Origin: a virus
Direction: 5' to 3' (one strand)
Length of the DNA stretch: 43,415 bases
Virus record (IMG/VR): IMGVR_UViG_3300043786_000367
Location: 1 to 43,415 of that record
Positions 35,788-43,415 of the stretch are shown here, in pieces; the stretch's first letter is position 1; each line of letters begins with the position of its first letter. The notes beneath the pieces were generated by a model. The model saw only the letters and a list, made by a program, of their open reading frames with translations, was not told the DNA's origin and searched no databases. A program made the position numbers and the translations under genes.

Positions 35788-37866
35788 ATGGGCTATATTG
35801 GTAACGCTCCGTTTGGCGGACAAATCACTGGTGACAACGTCCTTGACGGGTCAGTTGGCACAGCTGATATAACCAATGGAGCAGTTACGGCTGCCAAACT
35901 TAGTTCTACTGCTATTACTGATAAGCTTGGATTCACGCCGTACAATTCCGCTAACCCTAGTGGGTACATAACTAGTTCTGCGCTCTCTCCGTACTTAACG
36001 ATTGCTAGCGCAGCTAGTACGTATCAGACTATCCTTACCTACTCTGACGTTACTACAGCTCTCGGATTTACTCCGTATAACAGCACAAACCCTAGCGGGT
36101 ATATATCCGGCAACCAGACGATTACCGTCTCCGGTGACGCCAGCGGTAGCGGTACTACTGCAATCTCTCTTACGCTGGCTAACAGCGGCGTTAGTGCTGG
36201 CACCTACGGTAACGCAACAAACATTCCTCAGATCGCGGTTGACGCTAAAGGTAGACTTACTTCTGTTAGTAACGTTGCTGTTAGCATCCCGTCCGGGTCT
36301 TTGACGTTTACCGGTGATGTAACTGGAACCGGATCGACTGGATCCAGCACGGCATTGACGTTAGCCAACAGCGGCGTGTCTGCCGGTACGTACACAAAAG
36401 TCACTGTTGATGCGAAAGGCCGCGTTACTACCGGAGCATCGCTAGCCTCGGGCGACCTGCCTACCTACACCGGCACGATCACCTCAAGCCAGGTGACGAC
36501 CGCGCTCGGGTACACGCCTCCGCAGCCAACCGGTACTGGTGCAAGCGGAACGTGGGGCATCTCGATCAGCGGCAACGCTGCTACGGCAACCACGGCTTCC
36601 AACGTAAACAACGGCACGTTGACAATGAACGTGTCGGGTACGGGGTTGTCTGGTTCTCAGACTTTTACGGCTAACCAGTCGAGCAACGCAACGTTCACAA
36701 TAACGTCGAACGCAACAAGTGCAAATACAGCAAACGCTATTGTCGCGCGTGATGCTAATGGTGCTTTTGTTGCTCAAGACATTACCGCCACTCGTAGTAA
36801 CGGCACCGGCGTTATTTTCTTTGGTAATACTGGAACGCGATACCTTTTCTGGGATGGGACTAACTACGCCATGCCCGGTGCCAATCTTTTTGTTAACGGT
36901 TCTCAGGCCGTCACAAATAACGGTGGTACGTGGGGCATCAATATCTCCGGCACGGCCGCGTACGCAACCAACACTACGCAGGGTTTTGCTAGTAACTGGA
37001 ACACCGACTTCGCCAACACGCCTGCTGGGAGCACAAGGCTTTCTGGCGACACACCTACTGGTAGCTCAACAGGTGGCCCCGGTGGAGTGTGGTGGTTCCA
37101 GCAAAACATGCGTCATACCAACGCATCAAACGTCTGGGGCGTTCAGGTCGCGTGGGGGTGGGAAGACAATGCTAACGTTCTTCGCACTCGCAACGTACAA
37201 GGCGGCAATTACGGTGCGTGGGTCACGTACCTTAATAGCGCTAATTACACTTCTTATGTAACGGGTAGCAAATTGCAGTCACAGACATTTACAGGTTCGG
37301 GCACCTTTACTGTCCCGACAGGCGTTACATCCGTTTGGGTCACCATGGTTGGTGGCGGCTCAGGCGGAGGCGCAAGCGCATACGGCAACGGTGCTGGCGG
37401 CGGCGGTGCTGGCGCATATATGATCAAAAGGGCCGTTAATGTTACGCCGGGATCAGGAGTTGCTGTCACTATCGGTGGAGGGGGTGCTGGTCACCCTCCT
37501 GACTCTCAAGGTAACGGGTCTCCTGGCGGTGCTACTTCGTTTGGCTCAATTAGCTGCTCTGGCGCGCTTGGTGGCGGTGGTATTGGCCAACAGCAAAATT
37601 CACAGGCAGGCGCTGGTGGAGCGGTTGGTGGCGCAAGGCAATACACTTTCGCAGCGGGTAGCCTTGGCGGGCTAGTGGGTAGAAACGTAACGGGTGGCGT
37701 CAATTGGGGCGGCGGTGCAGGCGGCCTGTATGGTAACGGCGGTAACGCTAGCGACGCTTACGGTGAGAGCGCGGTTGGAAACTCCGGCGGCGGTGGCGGT
37801 GCTGGTGGTTATGGCGGCGGCGGTAACGGTGGATCGGGAATGGTTATCGTCGAGTGGTTAGCATAA
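35788..37866 (+). CDS. Tail fibre with glycine-rich C-terminal adhesin domain, 692 aa
   Basis: The 692-aa protein begins MGYIGNAPFGGQITGDNVLDG, a frequent fibre anchor start. Fibre repeats follow: two copies of LGFTPYNS-x-NPSGYI, two of LANSGVSAGTY with VDAKGR, then N-S-G-rich repeats. A central region (GFASNWNTDFANTP; WWFQQNMRHTN) looks like a knob domain. The last 170 residues are Gly-rich in GGGGAG-type runs ending MVIVEWLA, similar to the Gly-rich receptor-binding loops of T-even adhesins. It probably forms a receptor-binding fibre. Confidence 0.85.
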   Translation: MGYIGNAPFGGQITGDNVLDGSVGTADITNGAVTAAKLSSTAITDKLGFTPYNSANPSGYITSSALSPYLTIASAASTYQTILTYSDVTTALGFTPYNSTNPSGYISGNQTITVSGDASGSGTTAISLTLANSGVSAGTYGNATNIPQIAVDAKGRLTSVSNVAVSIPSGSLTFTGDVTGTGSTGSSTALTLANSGVSAGTYTKVTVDAKGRVTTGASLASGDLPTYTGTITSSQVTTALGYTPPQPTGTGASGTWGISISGNAATATTASNVNNGTLTMNVSGTGLSGSQTFTANQSSNATFTITSNATSANTANAIVARDANGAFVAQDITATRSNGTGVIFFGNTGTRYLFWDGTNYAMPGANLFVNGSQAVTNNGGTWGINISGTAAYATNTTQGFASNWNTDFANTPAGSTRLSGDTPTGSSTGGPGGVWWFQQNMRHTNASNVWGVQVAWGWEDNANVLRTRNVQGGNYGAWVTYLNSANYTSYVTGSKLQSQTFTGSGTFTVPTGVTSVWVTMVGGGSGGGASAYGNGAGGGGAGAYMIKRAVNVTPGSGVAVTIGGGGAGHPPDSQGNGSPGGATSFGSISCSGALGGGGIGQQQNSQAGAGGAVGGARQYTFAAGSLGGLVGRNVTGGVNWGGGAGGLYGNGGNASDAYGESAVGNSGGGGGAGGYGGGGNGGSGMVIVEWLA

Positions 37867-37878
37867 GGAGTATAAGAC

Positions 37879-38253
37879 GTGGCACATTTTGCACAGCTTG
37901 ATGAAGACAACGTGGTAATCAAAGTCGTAGTGATTGGCAACGAAGATATATGCGACGAAGACGGAAACGAGGTTGAAAGTATTGGCGTCGCCTTTTGCCA
38001 AAGTTTATTTGGCGAGGGCAATTGGGTGCAGACCTCGTATAACGGAACGTTTCGTAAACGATATGCTGGCGTAGGTTATACCTATGACGCTGACTACGAC
38101 GCGTTTATCCCACCGAAGCCATTTGCTTCTTGGGTTTTTGATGAAGTCAAACTGAACTGGGCACCACCGGTGCCATTTCCGTCTGACGGTGGACGCTACG
38201 ATTGGGACGAAGCATCAGGCTCTTGGGAAGCCATTGCTGGTTCAAACGGTTAA
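37879..38253 (+). CDS. Conserved phage tail-region protein, 124 aa
   Basis: The 124-aa acidic protein starts with GTG behind AAGGAG and has MAHFAQLDEDNVVIKVVVI, KRYAGVGYTYDADYDAFIPPKPFASWVF and PFPSDGGRYDWDEASGSWEA. This layout is widespread among marine phages next to fibre genes, of unknown role. Candidates are a fibre-assembly chaperone or a small fibre-tip protein; the sequence alone does not decide. Confidence 0.78.
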   Translation: MAHFAQLDEDNVVIKVVVIGNEDICDEDGNEVESIGVAFCQSLFGEGNWVQTSYNGTFRKRYAGVGYTYDADYDAFIPPKPFASWVFDEVKLNWAPPVPFPSDGGRYDWDEASGSWEAIAGSNG

Positions 38254-38263
38254 TAGGTGCTAA

Positions 38264-38461
38264 ATGGAAACGTATTCTTTTGTTCTTACTGAGCAGGACG
38301 CCAACATTATTATTGGCGCGTTGGCAAAACAACCGTTTGAGGTGGTTGTGAACCTGATACAGAAACTTCAAACGCAAGCTGAGAAGCAAAGAAACGCTAA
38401 GGAAATGATGGAGGTAGCGGCAGGAGCGGCTTCCACCGAACTTCCTAGCCCAGCCAAATAA
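38264..38461 (+). CDS. Small coiled-coil protein, 65 aa
   Basis: The 65-aa protein has a start METYSFVLTEQDANIIIGAL and a helical centre (EVVVNLIQKLQTQAEKQ), ending in an Ala/Ser/Pro tail. Such small proteins recur in phage tail regions between fibre genes. An AGGTG site lies before the ATG. Its function is unknown. Confidence 0.7.
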   Translation: METYSFVLTEQDANIIIGALAKQPFEVVVNLIQKLQTQAEKQRNAKEMMEVAAGAASTELPSPAK

Positions 38462-38465
38462 AATC

Positions 38466-38485
38466 AGAGCAGCAAAAGCTGCTCT
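38466..38485. other. Perfect 8-bp hairpin between tail genes
   Basis: AGAGCAGC and GCTGCTCT pair around AAAA. On the plus strand TGAGG follows, so it is not a typical rightward terminator; read on the minus strand it is followed by GATTTTATTT and could stop antisense transcription. It sits just before the ribosome site of the next fibre gene. Confidence 0.6.
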
Positions 38486-38496
38486 TGAGGTAACGC

Positions 38497-39864
38497 ATGG
38501 CATACATCGGCAACGCACCAGGGTTCTCAACGCAGCGCATCGTGACTACGTTCACGGCGACTGCTGGTCAGACCTCGTTCTCGCCCACCGGCGGGTACAT
38601 ACTTAATTACGTCGATGTGTACTACAACGGCGTTAAGTTGGTAGCGGGTGACGATTTCACTGCTACCGACATGAGCGCGGTTGTATTAACCATTCCTGCT
38701 TCTGCTGGTGACATGGTTGAAGTTGTCTCGTATGTACCGAGAGGCTTAACTGACGGTTACACCAAGGTTGAAGCCGACGCTCGCTACGAACCAATTGATA
38801 GCGCGTATACAAAAGCTGAAGCTGATGCCCGTTACGAACCAATCGATAGCGCCTACACGAAAGCAGAATCTGACGCTCGTTACGAGCCTTTAGACAGCGC
38901 GTATACAAAAGCTGAGTCTGATGCGAAGTACGCGCTGTTAGGTGCGAACACTGACATTACTTCGCTAAATCCTGACTACATAACGTTTGACCAGACGGCA
39001 GTCGTCACCGACGCTGTTGGCCGCTTGACATGGGATTCTGCGACCGGCTCTTTGCGCATGCCGATGCTCGGCGGTAATGCCGTTGCGTCTCTCGGTCAAA
39101 CAATGCATGCGTATGTAACTAACGCCGAGTCGTTTACAATCAATAAAGGGCAGCCTGTATATCTACACTCTGCTCAAGGCGATCGAGCGACGGTAAAGCT
39201 GGCGTTTAATACTTCTGATGCAACATCGGCAAAGACTTTTGGTCTTGCCGCTGAAAACATAGGCGCGAATCAGACAGGCTACGTTATTTGCCAAGGCGTA
39301 CTAAGTAATATAGATACATCCGCTTACACTGGCGGAGCAACTCTTTACCTTGGAAGCACTGCTGGGTCGCTAACAACGACTAAGCCAGTAGCGCCAAACC
39401 ACTTGGTTTATATCGGCGTTGTCGAAAAAACCAATGCTGGCGGCGGTCAGATTTACGTTCGCCCACAGAATGGGTACGAGCTGGATGAGATTCACGACGT
39501 ACTGATTACGTCTCCTGCCAATGGGCAGATACTGGTATACGACGGCTCCACTAACTTATGGAAAAATCAAGCCCCGGCTGGCGGTCTGCCAGATTTAGTA
39601 GTCGTCTCTGGCACTACGCAAGCAGCCGTCGCTAACAAGCACTACGTTTTGACTAACGCTGCTACCACGACCGTCACACTTCCGGCTTCTCCGGCGGCTG
39701 GCGACGTAGTGTGGGTCACTGTAGAGAACGGCCGCATCGACAACGTGATTGCCCGCAACGGCCAGAACATTGAAAGCATCGCGGATGACTTACTGCTCGA
39801 CGACACGCAAGCGTCGCTGCAGCTCCGCTACGTCAACGCAACTATTGGATGGGTTTTGATATGA
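38497..39864 (+). CDS. Tail fibre with four 16-residue repeats, 455 aa
   Basis: The protein begins MAYIGNAPGFSTQRIV, sharing the YIGNAP anchor with the 692-aa fibre. A beta domain (GYILNYVDVYYNGVKLV) is followed by four near-identical copies of YTKAEADARYEPIDSA (residues about 88-145), likely a trimeric coiled coil. The C-terminal 92 residues (from SGTTQAAV to GWVLI) are clearly homologous to the end of the 290-aa protein at 41025-41897. It ends in ATGA overlap with a Gly-rich adhesin gene, so shaft and tip are probably made together. Confidence 0.85.
   Translation: MAYIGNAPGFSTQRIVTTFTATAGQTSFSPTGGYILNYVDVYYNGVKLVAGDDFTATDMSAVVLTIPASAGDMVEVVSYVPRGLTDGYTKVEADARYEPIDSAYTKAEADARYEPIDSAYTKAESDARYEPLDSAYTKAESDAKYALLGANTDITSLNPDYITFDQTAVVTDAVGRLTWDSATGSLRMPMLGGNAVASLGQTMHAYVTNAESFTINKGQPVYLHSAQGDRATVKLAFNTSDATSAKTFGLAAENIGANQTGYVICQGVLSNIDTSAYTGGATLYLGSTAGSLTTTKPVAPNHLVYIGVVEKTNAGGGQIYVRPQNGYELDEIHDVLITSPANGQILVYDGSTNLWKNQAPAGGLPDLVVVSGTTQAAVANKHYVLTNAATTTVTLPASPAAGDVVWVTVENGRIDNVIARNGQNIESIADDLLLDDTQASLQLRYVNATIGWVLI
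38758..38931 (+). repeat. 48-bp tandem repeats within a fibre gene (3.6 copies)
   Basis: The four units start at 38758, 38806, 38854 and 38902 and encode the 16-residue motif YTKAEADARYEPIDSA, with silent and a few conservative changes. The copies differ at third positions, so the array has been kept by selection at the protein level and could expand or contract by slippage. Confidence 0.85.
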
Positions 39865-40373
39865 CCGCTCTTAGCAGCCTAAGGTCTGGCGGAAAGCCAA
39901 AACAAGTAACTACGTATACAAGTGGAACTGGAACATATACGCCTACCGCCGCTAATGCGTGGTGCTACGTCACTCTCGTCGGCGGAGGCGGAAATGGTGG
40001 CGGCGGCTCCGGTGACGGCGGGTCTGCTGCAGCTGTATGGACACAGTGGATAAAGTTGTCAGGGGCTACTTCTTATGCTGTTGGAGCTGGCGGCGGCGGC
40101 AACACTACGTTTGGCTCGTTAACCGCAGTTGGAGGTAGATCCGGCGGCGGCAACTTCTCTCAGGGTAGTGACGCTGGCGGAGGAGCTGGTGGTTTTAATG
40201 GACAGTCGTCGCAATATGGCGCAGGAGGTTCTGGATCTGGCTACGGGGGTGTAAACGGTGGTAACGCAACTGGCTACGGAGCCGGTGGGGGCGGCGCCGG
40301 GTACTACTACGGCGGGCGGGATGCTGGCAGCGGGTCTGGCGGTTTAATTATCATTGAGGATTTTGGACCATGA
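39861..40373 (+). CDS. Glycine-rich fibre-tip adhesin, 170 aa
   Basis: I chose the ATG at 39861, which overlaps the upstream stop, over one at 39849. The protein starts MTALSSLRSGGKPKQVTTY, has a short beta segment (AWCYVTLVGGGGNGGGG), then Gly-rich runs through most of its length and a C-terminal SGGLIIIEDFGP. This is the layout of Gly-rich receptor-binding tips, like the end of the 692-aa fibre but made as a separate chain. It is translationally coupled to the 455-aa fibre. Confidence 0.78.
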   Translation: MTALSSLRSGGKPKQVTTYTSGTGTYTPTAANAWCYVTLVGGGGNGGGGSGDGGSAAAVWTQWIKLSGATSYAVGAGGGGNTTFGSLTAVGGRSGGGNFSQGSDAGGGAGGFNGQSSQYGAGGSGSGYGGVNGGNATGYGAGGGGAGYYYGGRDAGSGSGGLIIIEDFGP

Positions 40374-40789
40374 AGCGTTGGGCATTGATTGAAGACGGAA
40401 AAGTAACAAATGTCGTCGAGCAGGCCACGCAGCCGGTATTGTTTGGTTCATGGGTTGAAACGCCGACGCACTATGTTAGCCCCGGTTGGAGTTATATAGA
40501 TGGCGAATTCGTTGACCCACGTCCGCCGATCACTATTCCTAACATTATCACAAAGGTGTCGTTTCGTTTCCGCATGACCGACACTGAGTATGTCGGCGTT
40601 CTGACCGCTGCCAAGACCGACGTTGAGGTCCAGGCTTGGGTCGAGACCTTCAACATGGTGTCACAGGTCAACTTGTCGGACGAACGAACCGTGGCCGGAC
40701 TTAACGTCTTGGTCAGCAAAGGTCTGCTCACCCAAGAGCGGGCTACAGAAATACTGTCTACTACCGTACTAGAGGGGGAAAGGCCGTAA
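40370..40789 (+). CDS. Tail-fibre-associated protein, 139 aa
   Basis: The 139-aa protein has an N-terminal WALIEDGKVTNVVEQ segment, then HYVSPGWSYIDGEFVDP, as in small fibre-assembly-like phage proteins, and a C-terminal helical part (FRMTDTEYVGVLTAAKTDVEVQAW) common in marine phages. The start overlaps the upstream stop in ATGA and the end overlaps the next ATG in TAATG. A chaperone of the Gly-rich tip is a reasonable guess. Confidence 0.75.
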   Translation: MKRWALIEDGKVTNVVEQATQPVLFGSWVETPTHYVSPGWSYIDGEFVDPRPPITIPNIITKVSFRFRMTDTEYVGVLTAAKTDVEVQAWVETFNMVSQVNLSDERTVAGLNVLVSKGLLTQERATEILSTTVLEGERP

Positions 40790-41010
40790 TGTCCAGAGCC
40801 AGAACACTAGCCAGCGCCATCGGTTCCGACGGTGCGCTTAACGTAGGCGACGTCGCGGGGCTGCATACGGTCGCGTCTACGGGTCTTTTTTCGGACCTTA
40901 TGAGTAAACCCACAACCCTGGCCGGATATGGTATAACAGACGCGGCCACGCAACAGTACGTCGCTGATTCCATTGGAGAAGTAGAAGCGCTCGCGTTGGC
41001 GGGCATTTAG
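40789..41010 (+). CDS. Small fibre segment protein, 73 aa
   Basis: The 73-aa product contains SRARTLASAIGSDGALNVGDVAG and LFSDLMSKPTTLAGYGITDAA, both standard tail-fibre repeat motifs, and ends in an Ala/Glu-rich helix. It appears to be a stand-alone fibre module, like the 70-aa protein at 35235-35447. AAAGG lies before the ATG. Confidence 0.72.
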   Translation: MSRARTLASAIGSDGALNVGDVAGLHTVASTGLFSDLMSKPTTLAGYGITDAATQQYVADSIGEVEALALAGI

Positions 41011-41024
41011 AGAGGTACGGCCAA

Positions 41025-41897
41025 ATGCCAGTCAATATATCGGTTTTTGAGTCCAGCCTTCAGTCAAAACTGAACGGTACTACTGGCTCAAGCAGTGGTA
41101 CTGAGTTCTTACTCCTGTCCAAGTCGCTCAACGAGCTTAACACAGGTTTTACCGCTACCGTTGCTGCTGTTAACGATCTTCCTGCCGCAGCTGGAAATGC
41201 TGGGCGAATCATTTTTGTCACCGCAACCAACCTGCCGTACTACAGCAACGGCACGTCTTGGAACTCAATCAGCGGCACGGTTTCCAGCATCTCGGTGTCC
41301 GGTGGTACGACCGGTCTTACGACTACTGGTGGCCCGATCACTGCGAGTGGGACGATCACGCTTACCGGTACTCTTACGGTAGCTAACGGTGGTACCGGCG
41401 CAACAACCGAGTCTGGTGCCCGAACGGCGCTTGGTGTACCCAGCCTGACAGGTACTGGAGCGACCGGCTCCTGGGACATCTCAGTCACCGGCACCGCGTC
41501 CAACGTTACCGGTGTTGTTGCCGCTGCCAACGGTGGCACTGGCATTACATCTCCTGGCGTGGCTGGGAACGTCCTTACCTCTGACGGCACCGCATGGGTA
41601 AGCACGCCTGTTCAGGGGTTGCCCACCGCGAATATTGTAAGCGGCACGACTCAGCAGGCCGTAGCACTCAACCACTACATTCTGGTCAACGCAGCAGCGA
41701 CCACGGTCACGCTGCCAGCGACCCCGTCGCTTGGCGATGTGGTGTGGGTGACGGTGGCTAACGGCAGAACAGACAACGTCATCGCAAGGAACGGATCAAA
41801 TATCCAGTCCCTTGCAGAGAATCTTACGATTAACGCGGCCTACGCCGCTGTTCAACTTCGGTATGCAGACGCAACGAGAGGATGGGTTTTCACATGA
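41025..41897 (+). CDS. Tail fibre, 290 aa, duplicate of the 455-aa fibre C-terminus
   Basis: The protein has a short helical start (VFESSLQSKLNG), a Gly/Thr/Ser-rich shaft with ANGGTGATTESGARTALG and AANGGTGITSPGVAGNVLTSDG units, and a C-terminal domain (SGTTQQAVALNHYIL to GWVFT) that matches the end of the 455-aa fibre almost residue by residue. The next gene begins inside its stop codon (ATGA), just as in the first pair. It has GAGGT before the ATG. Confidence 0.82.
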   Translation: MPVNISVFESSLQSKLNGTTGSSSGTEFLLLSKSLNELNTGFTATVAAVNDLPAAAGNAGRIIFVTATNLPYYSNGTSWNSISGTVSSISVSGGTTGLTTTGGPITASGTITLTGTLTVANGGTGATTESGARTALGVPSLTGTGATGSWDISVTGTASNVTGVVAAANGGTGITSPGVAGNVLTSDGTAWVSTPVQGLPTANIVSGTTQQAVALNHYILVNAAATTVTLPATPSLGDVVWVTVANGRTDNVIARNGSNIQSLAENLTINAAYAAVQLRYADATRGWVFT

Positions 41898-43360
41898 GTA
41901 CGCTCACTCAATTTACTGGCGGCGGCGATTCGATACTCGGGGAAGTCGTCGAGTTTAACGCGCGAACCAAAGGGTTTAGCTTTACTGACGGTACTCGCGA
42001 ATACATGCAGACCGGCGTTATCAAAGAGTACTCCTCTGCGTACGCGCCTCTTGTTGCATCAAATACGCTGTGTGGAATCAGCGTGCCTACTGATCCCCTC
42101 CATAAGGATTGGTCGTTCTTGTCGTACTCAAACTACTGGAACCAAACTTCTAGTCATGCTGGCGCCAAATTTTTTCAGCTAGGAACAGATCAAGCAAGCG
42201 GACTTCCGTACAAGCATATATGCCTAATTGGCAGCAACTACGCAGGCGCAGGTTCTACTTGGTTCAAGCATAAGTACGGCGTCAACTTTGCAAACACCGT
42301 GACCGCCCAGCAGGACGACGACGGTGGCGGAGTTCATTCAGTTCATTTGTTCAATAACCGGCTCGTGTTTAGTGGCTACCGCTCCTCAATGGATACTGAC
42401 GCCAACGGCTTCAGTATGTTTTGGTCGACGGGCGCTAATAGCCCTACACAAAATGCTACTCGTAACTATCAGACTACATGGAACTGGGGCTACACGCCGA
42501 TCCCAGCGGAAAATCAGACTACTGCGCTTTTGTGGACTATTTATGAGTACGCCAGAAGCGGGTGGAGCGCTAACGCCTTTAAGACCACAGACGGCGTTAA
42601 CTTTACGTCGCTAAATATCACTTCAGATCTACGTTATCCGGGTCGGTTTACTTGGTCTACTGTGGGTAACTGTTGGATTATGGTGACATGGGACGGCCGT
42701 ATCATGACGTCTGCTGACGGACAGACGTGGACTCAACGGACTGTTCCGGTTGGTATGCCGACCTCTATAGGCCATTCTATGTTGTTTGGCTCTTCGGGGT
42801 ATCGCTTCTGCGTAGATCATCCGACCCAAGGCACCATTATTTGTCTCGATAGTAACGATACAACTAGTCTGTACTTCCTTAAGACTACAGACGGTATCAA
42901 CTACACCCTCTTAAACGCAGCGAGTGCAAACCCCCACCTGCGTAATTATTTTTGGGGTGCATCTGGCTATCAGCCGCGCCTTATGCGGGATGGCGATACG
43001 TTGATTATGTACAACGTATCAACTACTAACGGTGACACTGCAGGTTCTACCATTGCCACCTCTACGGACTTTGGTCAGACCTGGACGCTTCACCCATTAA
43101 TTTTCAACAACAACCCGCCAAGCAATACGTTGCAGACTGCCGGTGGTATTTACTTAAACTTTATGGGGTTAGAGAAGTTTGATTCTAAGTGGTACGGAAT
43201 TTTCATGGCTCGCAACCAATACGGCACTGTTGGTACAAAAGCCTATGAATTAACAAACCGTGGTGGTTATTTCTCAGGCACGCCAACCCATATTGGCGTA
43301 ACTCAGGGCCTTTCGTTTGCAACCGGCAGCAGTTTGTCGCCCTATGTTCGGATTAAGTGA
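41894..43360 (+). CDS. Tail-spike-like protein with BNR/Asp-box repeats, 488 aa
   Basis: I chose the ATG at 41894, overlapping the upstream stop, over one at 41882. The first residues (MSTLTQFTGGG) echo those of the Gly-rich tip at 39861. The rest has four Asp-box-like motifs (S/T-x-D-G-x-x-W/F-T) near residues 231, 271, 331 and 390, such as TTDGVNFT, SADGQTWT, TTDGINYT and TDFGQTWT, indicating a beta-propeller as in sialidases and other glycan-binding proteins. Host glycan binding or cleavage is likely. Catalytic residues cannot be named from sequence alone. Confidence 0.72.
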   Translation: MSTLTQFTGGGDSILGEVVEFNARTKGFSFTDGTREYMQTGVIKEYSSAYAPLVASNTLCGISVPTDPLHKDWSFLSYSNYWNQTSSHAGAKFFQLGTDQASGLPYKHICLIGSNYAGAGSTWFKHKYGVNFANTVTAQQDDDGGGVHSVHLFNNRLVFSGYRSSMDTDANGFSMFWSTGANSPTQNATRNYQTTWNWGYTPIPAENQTTALLWTIYEYARSGWSANAFKTTDGVNFTSLNITSDLRYPGRFTWSTVGNCWIMVTWDGRIMTSADGQTWTQRTVPVGMPTSIGHSMLFGSSGYRFCVDHPTQGTIICLDSNDTTSLYFLKTTDGINYTLLNAASANPHLRNYFWGASGYQPRLMRDGDTLIMYNVSTTNGDTAGSTIATSTDFGQTWTLHPLIFNNNPPSNTLQTAGGIYLNFMGLEKFDSKWYGIFMARNQYGTVGTKAYELTNRGGYFSGTPTHIGVTQGLSFATGSSLSPYVRIK

Positions 43361-43370
43361 GGATTAGACA

Positions 43371-43415
43371 ATGTCAGAAGAGTTTATCTTTATTCCTCAG
43401 GTCGAGCCAAAAATC
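43371..43415 (+). CDS. Start of a further tail-region gene, cut by the window edge
   Basis: An ATG at 43371 behind GAGG opens a frame of 15 codons to the edge (MSEEFIFIPQVEPKI). It follows the spike gene by 10 bp. Too little is present to assign a function; the spacing and ribosome site match the neighbouring genes. Confidence 0.6.
   Translation, partial: MSEEFIFIPQVEPKI

Overview
The window is 43.4 kb of a tailed double-stranded DNA phage (Caudoviricetes, podovirus-like). The evidence is one gene set holding a family A DNA polymerase, terminase, P22-type portal, scaffold, N4-gp56-type capsid, a T7-style series of internal virion (ejection) proteins, holin, endolysin and many tail-fibre genes. 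It is not complete: the first gene runs off the left edge and the last runs off the right. No tRNA, rRNA, integrase, lysogeny repressor or RNA polymerase gene was seen. A proteobacterial host is an inference from a phage-borne csrA and a consensus DnaA box. || Layout. Positions 1-11519 are transcribed leftward (minus strand) and hold replication and takeover genes. Transcription order from the right is: two tiny genes (11448-11060), a non-coding origin-like region (about 10561-10940), small early genes (10469-8545), a structured non-coding stretch ending in an intrinsic terminator (8544-8231), more small genes (8203-6247), a moxR AAA+ / unknown / VWA-metallopeptidase cassette (6113-3292), two small proteins, DNA polymerase, csrA and a primase-like gene. 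Positions 11788-43415 are transcribed rightward: HNH nuclease, small and large terminase, portal, scaffold, five tiny basic proteins, capsid, connectors, ejection proteins (including a 1816-aa protein with a zinc-peptidase motif), lysis genes, then about 10 kb of tail-fibre and tail-spike genes built from duplicated modules. || The most notable find is a set of three short elements (9904-9931, 10515-10542, 11492-11519). Each has identical flanks around a perfect 5-bp stem and a GAA loop. The three stems differ in sequence but all stay fully paired. On the template strand their geometry matches, from memory, the hairpin promoters of the phage N4 virion RNA polymerase: three-base purine loop, 5-bp stem, four-base spacer, and template CC at +1/+2. 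Each lies 37-49 nt upstream of a leftward start codon. This predicts an N4-type virion RNA polymerase gene outside the window. || Other notable structure: 11 perfect copies of a 9-mer arranged head-on around an AT-rich core beside a consensus DnaA box, exactly at the switch in transcription direction; a possible H-type pseudoknot in the moxR leader; a hairpin that places a Shine-Dalgarno GGA in its loop (the form of a CsrA site) in the operon that encodes CsrA; and a roughly 300-nt structured RNA candidate. Six genes shorter than 60 codons that simple ORF length cut-offs would miss were recovered (38, 53, 57, 41, 59 and 51 aa), plus the left-edge gene.
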